DNA of 64,000 bases, taken from NCBI GenBank assembly GCA_946887385.1, contig CAMPKU010000001.1, positions 22,656 through 86,655 on the forward strand, read 5' to 3'. The position numbers and the translations under genes are program-made. Each line of letters starts with the position of its first letter. Within the stretch, counting starts at the first letter, position 1. The notes beneath the pieces are model-generated. The model searched no databases. It saw only the letters and a program-made list of their open reading frames with translations, and had not been told where the DNA came from. Shown here piece by piece: positions 59,416 to 64,000 of this stretch. The DNA is from an uncultured Gammaproteobacteria bacterium (GTDB taxonomy: Bacteria > Pseudomonadota > Gammaproteobacteria > Rariloculales > Rariloculaceae).

Positions 59416-59431
59416 TGGCATGGCTATTGCT
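59416..59431 (+). promoter_or_regulatory. Sigma-54 promoter of the glucosidase gene
   Basis: TGGCATGGCTATTGCT matches the consensus, with T for C in the last -24 base; the -12 is perfect. It is 36 bases before the ATG at 59467. Confidence 0.75.
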
Positions 59432-59466
59432 GCCAGTTGCGCAACAGGGGCGTCGAGGACAAGCGC

Positions 59467-61047
59467 ATGAGGGAGGGGCCGTGGTGGCAGCGCGGTGCGA
59501 TTTACCAGCTTGTCGTGCCGTCGTTTCTCGACACGGATGGTGACGGCTTGGGCGATCTCGAAGGCGTCACGGCGCGGCTCGATTACCTCGAGTGGCTCGG
59601 TGTCGGGGCCATTTGGCTTTCACCGTGCTACCCGTCGCCGCTCAAGGAGCTCGGTTACGACGTCAGCGACTTCTGCGACATCGAGCCCCGGTTCGGTTCG
59701 CTGAAAGGGTTCGACCGCTTGCTCGACGAGGCGCATCAGCGCGACTTGCGCGTGATCATCGACTGGGTCGGCAACCATACTTCCGCGCAGCATCCATGGT
59801 TCCGCGAGTCGCGTTCCAGCCGCAACAATCCTCGGCGTAATTGGTATCTGTGGCGGGACGCGCGGCCCGACGGTTCCCCTCCGAACAATTGGGTGAGCGT
59901 GTTTGGCGGCAGCGTGTGGCAATGGGATGCCGCCACTTCGCAGTACTACATGCACACATTTTTGGACTCGCAACCGGACTTGAACTGGCGAGAGCCGGCC
60001 GTGCGCGCGGCGATGCTCGAGGCGTTGCGCTTCTGGCTCGATCGTGGCGTCGACGGCGTACGCCTCGATGCTGCGCCGCTTTACTTCAAAGACCCGGCGT
60101 GGCGCGACAATCCCGTGAATCCCGACTACAAGGCCGGCGAGCTTCCGGACGGCACGCTCCTGCCGCTTCACACCCGCAATCAGCCTGGCTTGCATGAGCT
60201 GTTCGCGGAGCTGCGGGCACTCTTCGACGGCTACTCCGGAGAGCGTGTGCTGCTCGGGGAGTTTTACGTGCCGATCGAGGAGCTCGTGAGCTTCTACGGC
60301 GATCGCTCGCCGGAGTTGCACCTGCCGCTGAACCTGGCGTTGACTTGGGCCAAGTGGGACGCGAGCACGATCGGCCGAACGATCGAGGAGTATCAGAGCC
60401 GTGTTGCGACGCGCGGTTGGCCCACAACCACGCTCGATACGCACGATCAGCAGCGCATCGTGGCACGCGCAGGCATCGGGCAGGCGCGCGTTGCGGCGAT
60501 GCTGCTGCTGACGCAGCGCGGCACGCCAACTCTCTACTACGGCGACGAGATCGGCATGCGCGGTGTCAACATTCCGCCTGAGCAAGCCGTCGATCCGCAG
60601 GGACGCCGCACGGGCCGCAATCGCGATCCCACTCGGACGCCGATGCAATGGAGCAACGAACTGCACGCAGGTTTTTCGACGGTCGAGCCGTGGCTACCCG
60701 TCGGCGTGGATCGCGACACTGCCAACGTCGCGACCCAAAGCCGCGATGCGGGCTCCCTGCTCACGCTTTATCGCCGCTTACTCGAGCTGCGCGCGGCAAT
60801 GCCGATGCTGCTCGACGGCTCTCAGGAGCCGTTCGCGGCGGGGCCGAATCTGGTTGCGTACACGCGAGGCGACGGCACGCGCCGCCTACTCGTCGTGTTG
60901 AACCTGGTGCATGAACAGGCTGCTTGTGCCATCGGCGATGAGAAGGGCCGGGTGCTGCTGTCGTCCTTCCTCGATCGCGAAAGCGAGGTCGTCGAGCATC
61001 AGATTCGCCTTCGCGCCGACGAGGGTTTGCTGATTGCTCTCGATTGA
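59467..61047 (+). CDS. GH13 alpha-glucosidase/oligoglucosidase
   Basis: A 526-residue GH13 enzyme of the oligo-1,6-glucosidase/alpha-glucosidase branch, with no signal peptide, so cytoplasmic. Regions include AIYQLVVPSFLDTDGDGLGD, DWVGNHTSAQHPWF, nucleophile GVRLDAAP (about 196-203), acid LLGEFYVP (about 262-269) and third acid TLDTHDQQR (about 322-330; usual form NHDxxR). ATG 59467 is supported by the sigma-54 promoter 36 bases upstream; the long upstream frame is a CBS-antisense shadow. It overlaps the convergent debranching gene by 49 bases. Likely hydrolyses alpha-glucan fragments or trehalose-related oligosaccharides. Confidence 0.9.
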   Translation: MREGPWWQRGAIYQLVVPSFLDTDGDGLGDLEGVTARLDYLEWLGVGAIWLSPCYPSPLKELGYDVSDFCDIEPRFGSLKGFDRLLDEAHQRDLRVIIDWVGNHTSAQHPWFRESRSSRNNPRRNWYLWRDARPDGSPPNNWVSVFGGSVWQWDAATSQYYMHTFLDSQPDLNWREPAVRAAMLEALRFWLDRGVDGVRLDAAPLYFKDPAWRDNPVNPDYKAGELPDGTLLPLHTRNQPGLHELFAELRALFDGYSGERVLLGEFYVPIEELVSFYGDRSPELHLPLNLALTWAKWDASTIGRTIEEYQSRVATRGWPTTTLDTHDQQRIVARAGIGQARVAAMLLLTQRGTPTLYYGDEIGMRGVNIPPEQAVDPQGRRTGRNRDPTRTPMQWSNELHAGFSTVEPWLPVGVDRDTANVATQSRDAGSLLTLYRRLLELRAAMPMLLDGSQEPFAAGPNLVAYTRGDGTRRLLVVLNLVHEQAACAIGDEKGRVLLSSFLDRESEVVEHQIRLRADEGLLIALD

Positions 61048-63134
61048 GACGTATCGGCGTCGAGCGCGCCGTGCTCGCGAGCCGCGTAAACGGCACAGCG
61101 CAGCACTTCCGCTACGCTCCACGCTTGCGCAACGCAACCGCGAGGCAGGTACGGCGGTTCGGCGTCAAAAATCTCGCTGATGCTGCCGACGCAGGCGTCG
61201 CTCAAATGCTCCCCGAACGCTGCCAGGAATCGCGCGGCAGCGCCCGAGTCGCGCGGGAACGCACGCCGCCATGCGTCGATGAACGGTCCGAGCAACCACG
61301 GCCAAACCGTACCTTGATGGTAGGCGGCATCGCGGCTGCGCAAGTCGCCGTAGTACTTCGGCTGGTAGTCGGGATGCTGAGGGCTCAGGGTGCGCAGACC
61401 GAACGGCGTCAGAAGCTCGTCGCGAACCGTTTCGAGTACCGGTTGCCAACGACGCCGCGCGAGCACCGGATGCGTCAGTGAGATCGCGATCACTTGGTTC
61501 GGGCGGCAGGCGGCATCGTCGCCGGCCTCGCCGTCGACGACGTCGAACAAGTGACCGGCCGCGGCGTTCCAGAAGCGGCGATTGAATGAATCGCGAACGC
61601 GTAGGGCGGCGGCATCGAAGCGCATTCCATCGTTGCGGCCGACGCTGCGATGCCAGTCGGCGAGCAGGCACAGCGCGTTGTACCAAAGGGCGTTGATCTC
61701 CACGGCCTTGCCGCGCCGCGGGGTGACGACCCAGTCGCCGACCTTGGCATCCATCCAGGTGAGTTGAAAGCCTGGAGCGCCCTGGCGAAGGAGTCCGTCC
61801 TCGGGGTCCACCCCGATGCCGAACCGGGTGCCGGCAAGGTGCCGCTCGGCCACTTCGACGAGCTGCGGTAGCAACGCCTGCAGCAGCGCTCGGTCGCTCG
61901 TGGCTGCGAGATAGCGCTCGAGCGCGTGAAAAAACCACAAGGTCGCATCGGCCGTGTGATAGAGGCCTTCACTCTCGCCCTCGGGAAACAGGTTCGGCAA
62001 CAAGCCGTCACGGATCGAGCTCGCAAACGTACGTAGTATCCCTTTCGCCTCGGCCGTGCGTCCCGTCAGCAATGTGAGCCCTTCGAGGCTGATCATCGTG
62101 TCGCGGCCCCAGTCGGTGAACCAGTGATAGCCTGCGATCACGGAACGTTCTTCGTCGCCGGCGGCGCGCACGCGTGCGGCTTCCGCGGAGCGGCCGACGG
62201 GCGTGATGACGAACTGATCCGCTGCGAGGACGAGCTCTGCAGCAAGGCCGCTCTGCGCAGCCGGTGTGGCGGCCGCAACGCACGCGAGTCGCCGGTCGCG
62301 CTCGGCGGCGATCGCTGCGGAGCTCTTCATGGCGGTGATGACATCCCATGGCTCCGTAGACGTGACGATGGCGGCAGGCCGAGCGACGCGCAGCTCGAAG
62401 GAGAACACGGTGGTCGGCGACGCCGTTGCGCTGTCCATGTAACCGCGCGATTCCTCCACGGCGTAACGGCGCTCTCCCCAAGCGGCGCGGGCATCGCTTA
62501 GCTGCGCATCGGCGGCGTCGATCAATAGTCGCAGCGGCGGAAGGCCCGCAACCGACAGCTCGTACCCGTGCTCGGTCCGGCTCAACGACGGAAGCTCGGT
62601 CAGCACGGTGGCCACGGATGCGTCGTGCGAGCGATGGTGCGCCACGAAAGTCACGTCGAGTCGGGCTTGCTCTGCGCCGGCCGTGAGCTCGTACAGCACA
62701 TGCACGGTGTTTTGGCCGTGCGGCATCACGAGCCGCTTCTCGATCACCACGCCATCGACGTCGTATCGCCATACGGGCAAGCCCGCTTCGAGCCGAAACT
62801 CGGTGAGCGGCACGCTGGCCGCGTCGTCGACCGTTCGAGCTGTAAGCTGAGCCACCGGGCGGCCGCCGACGTACAGCTCCTCGCTCACGTCGGTGAGGAG
62901 CAGGCGGCGGCCGTACGGCGGCGCGAGCGCGGCGATGAGAACGCCGTGATAGCGGCGCGACGGCGCGCCGCCGATCGTGCCGGCGGCATATCCACCGAGG
63001 CCGTTCGTGACCAGCCACTCGCGCTCCAGCAGCGCGGCGCGCCGCTCGGCATCGACGCCGCGCAGCTCGATGGTACGCACAGGCGCCGCCGCGGCAGCGG
63101 CAACGGCCGTGGTACTCGAGCGGGCCGAGCTCAT
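60999..63134 (-). CDS. Amylo-alpha-1,6-glucosidase (glycogen debranching-like)
   Basis: A 711-residue enzyme of the GDE family (GH133-type). The N-terminal beta-sandwich (about 30-280) begins LLEREWLVTNGLGGYAAGT, the family hallmark. The (alpha/alpha)6 barrel domain has GYHWFTDWGRDTMISLEGLT (about 345-365), LWYNALCLLADW and YHQGTVWPWLLGPFIDAW (about 600-620). It cleaves branch points of alpha-glucan. The 3' end overlaps the convergent glucosidase by 49 bases. The upstream small gene at 63131 overlaps its start (ATGA), so they are co-translated. Pairs functionally with the GlgE-pathway operon. Confidence 0.9.
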   Translation of the reverse strand: MSSARSSTTAVAAAAAAPVRTIELRGVDAERRAALLEREWLVTNGLGGYAAGTIGGAPSRRYHGVLIAALAPPYGRRLLLTDVSEELYVGGRPVAQLTARTVDDAASVPLTEFRLEAGLPVWRYDVDGVVIEKRLVMPHGQNTVHVLYELTAGAEQARLDVTFVAHHRSHDASVATVLTELPSLSRTEHGYELSVAGLPPLRLLIDAADAQLSDARAAWGERRYAVEESRGYMDSATASPTTVFSFELRVARPAAIVTSTEPWDVITAMKSSAAIAAERDRRLACVAAATPAAQSGLAAELVLAADQFVITPVGRSAEAARVRAAGDEERSVIAGYHWFTDWGRDTMISLEGLTLLTGRTAEAKGILRTFASSIRDGLLPNLFPEGESEGLYHTADATLWFFHALERYLAATSDRALLQALLPQLVEVAERHLAGTRFGIGVDPEDGLLRQGAPGFQLTWMDAKVGDWVVTPRRGKAVEINALWYNALCLLADWHRSVGRNDGMRFDAAALRVRDSFNRRFWNAAAGHLFDVVDGEAGDDAACRPNQVIAISLTHPVLARRRWQPVLETVRDELLTPFGLRTLSPQHPDYQPKYYGDLRSRDAAYHQGTVWPWLLGPFIDAWRRAFPRDSGAAARFLAAFGEHLSDACVGSISEIFDAEPPYLPRGCVAQAWSVAEVLRCAVYAAREHGALDADTSQSRAISKPSSARRRI

Positions 63135-63424
63135 TGGCGGCTGACGAGCTCGTTGAAACGGCTCGGCTCGCCAGCGACAGAGTCTTCGTAATACACGAAG
63201 GCGAGGCGTTTTTCGTCGAACTGCTCGAAGAACTCGTCCCAGGACAGCTCTTCGCGATCTGCGTCCTCGTCCTCGTCCTCTTCGGCTTCGGGAAAGTCGA
63301 TGCGCAGAGCTACGTCGTCATTGGGGGCGTTAGCCAAGCGCAGGATGCGCGCAGGCTTGCCGTTGCGAGCTTCCGCCCAGCGCCGGATCTCGTCATGGTC
63401 CGTCGTGCGTCTCGCGCTTCTCAT
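63131..63424 (-). CDS. Small acidic conserved hypothetical protein
   Basis: A 97-residue protein. The N-terminus has DHDEIRRWAEARNGKPARI (about 9-27), a recurrent start in small proteobacterial proteins. It then has an acidic run (EAEEDEDEDADREE) and ELSWDEFFEQFDEKRLAFVY (about 58-77). It is typical of a family found widely beside Ku, PRC-barrel or stress genes. Directly coupled to the debranching-enzyme gene by overlap. Function unknown. Confidence 0.8.
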   Translation of the reverse strand: MRSARRTTDHDEIRRWAEARNGKPARILRLANAPNDDVALRIDFPEAEEDEDEDADREELSWDEFFEQFDEKRLAFVYYEDSVAGEPSRFNELVSRQ

Positions 63425-63462
63425 GCTCGCGTCATTCCCGGCAATAGCCGGCGTCCACGCTG

Positions 63463-63492
63463 CGGCCGGCCGCGGAGAGCCGCGGCCGGCCG
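63463..63492 (-). terminator. 13-bp GC hairpin between PRC-barrel and debranching operons
   Basis: CGGCCGGCCGCGG-AGAG-CCGCGGCCGGCCG is a perfect 13-bp stem with a four-base loop, 17 bases beyond the PRC-barrel stop. No T-run follows on the minus strand; still, it is probably a transcription end or stabiliser. Confidence 0.55.
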
Positions 63493-63508
63493 GAGGTGGT
63501 GGCTTTAA

Positions 63509-64000
63509 CTATAGAGCCGCAGTGTCTTCCTCGTATTCGAACTCAGGCAGCCGCTCGAGCGATTCGACGTCCATCGCGACGCGAACATTCGGCTCGCCGT
63601 CGCCTGCACGCTCGATCGTGAGTTGGCGCAGCGGCAAGGACACGCGCTTCTCGCCGATGCCTGCTACACCGCCCACCTGAAGCACGGCACGAAGGTCGTC
63701 GGCGCCGGCCATCGAGATCACGATGTCGTCGACTTCGCCGACCTGATCACCGTCGCTGCCGAGCACTTCGACGCCGATCAGGTCACCCACGCGCTGCTCG
63801 TTCAGCGAAGCGCCCGCCGCAGCGGTGCTGCGCTGTCCCGCACCCGCGCCGCCGGCGGCCGCGCCACCCGGGGCAGCGCCACCCGCATTAGCACCGCCGG
63901 CACCGGCGCCGCCCGGTGCTCCGGGCTGCGTCGAGCGCGAGGAATCGCCAGCGCCGCCTGCGCCGCGCCGGGCAGTGGAGCTCGCCGTGCGCTCGTCGAG
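63509..64000 (-). CDS. PRC-barrel domain protein with Gly/Ala-rich linker (partial)
   Basis: The C-terminal 163 codons are visible; the start is off the window edge. A low-complexity Gly/Ala/Pro-rich stretch (forward positions about 63835-63980, for example GGAGAGGANAGGAAPGG) precedes the PRC-barrel domain, which begins VGDLIGVEVLGSDGDQVGEV and continues VDDIVISMAG and RVSLPLRQL. It ends EYEEDTAAL. PRC-barrel proteins often occur with SRPBCC, CBS and YqjD-type genes, as in this island. Possibly exported; function unknown. Confidence 0.8.
   Translation of the reverse strand, partial: LDERTASSTARRGAGGAGDSSRSTQPGAPGGAGAGGANAGGAAPGGAAAGGAGAGQRSTAAAGASLNEQRVGDLIGVEVLGSDGDQVGEVDDIVISMAGADDLRAVLQVGGVAGIGEKRVSLPLRQLTIERAGDGEPNVRVAMDVESLERLPEFEYEEDTAAL

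Noticed and set aside
1..64000. CRISPR arrays, tRNA or rRNA genes, insertion sequences
   Set aside because: No regularly spaced direct repeats, cloverleaf-type segments, rRNA blocks or transposase frames were recognised by eye.

Overview
This is a GC-rich, gene-dense stretch of a Gram-negative chromosome. Outer-membrane barrels, Poly_export/Wzz proteins, OmpA-like and DUF4398 lipoproteins, YfaZ and TctABC point to a proteobacterium, most likely a gammaproteobacterium of the Xanthomonadales/Nevskiales/Steroidobacter type. The taxonomic call is inference from gene content. No rRNA, tRNA, phage, insertion sequence or CRISPR array was seen.

Layout. (1) 1-23.6 kb is an exopolysaccharide (EPS) locus. 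A divergent pseudokinase-like gene is followed by the export protein, Wzz/GumC chain-length protein and CpsD-type ATPase. A long minus-strand block carries a MurJ/Wzx flippase, two tandem asparagine-synthase paralogues, three GT4 glycosyltransferases, a methyltransferase, a Wzy-like polymerase and a sulfotransferase. Then come a secreted beta-helix protein, another methyltransferase, the priming sugar transferase, an outer-membrane barrel, a further GT4 and a GT9 C-terminal half. The layout resembles XrtA/exosortase-linked EPS loci, but no exosortase or PEP-CTERM protein lies in the window. (2) 23.6-29.5 kb has an FtsH protease and a carbamoyltransferase/SxtJ/DUF5989/SGNH module. (3) 29.7-37 kb is metabolic: a TctABC tripartite transporter, two TauD-family dioxygenases and a DUF885 lipoprotein. 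(4) 37-45.4 kb is a trehalose/alpha-glucan operon (GlgC, TreZ, GlgE, TreS-maltokinase). (5) 45.4-64 kb is an envelope/stress and glucan island: PLD-VTT fusion, endonuclease/phosphatase, OmpA and DUF4398 lipoproteins, holin-like/DUF3618 membrane proteins, small outer-membrane proteins, histidine kinase, HAD-ATPase fusion, SRPBCC, CBS, GH13 glucosidase, glycogen-debranching enzyme and a PRC-barrel protein.

The main unifying signal is regulatory. Reading upstream regions by eye gives up to 18 sigma-54 (-24/-12) promoter matches of the TGGCAC-N5-TTGC type, about ten of them perfect or nearly so, placed 10-135 bases before gene starts on both strands. They precede the EPS genes, FtsH, the GlgE-pathway operon and nearly every operon of the 45-60 kb island, several as divergent pairs (434/475, 50069/50201, 59398/59416). 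This suggests one RpoN regulon coupling capsule/EPS synthesis, trehalose/alpha-glucan metabolism and envelope remodelling, perhaps for desiccation or osmotic stress. The sigma-54 activator is not in the window. Other structure includes two REP-like palindromes (one read into the TreZ C-terminus), a 32-bp repeat at the 3' ends of two distant genes, and several hairpins. Many genes start at GTG or TTG, and promoter positions helped decide several starts.
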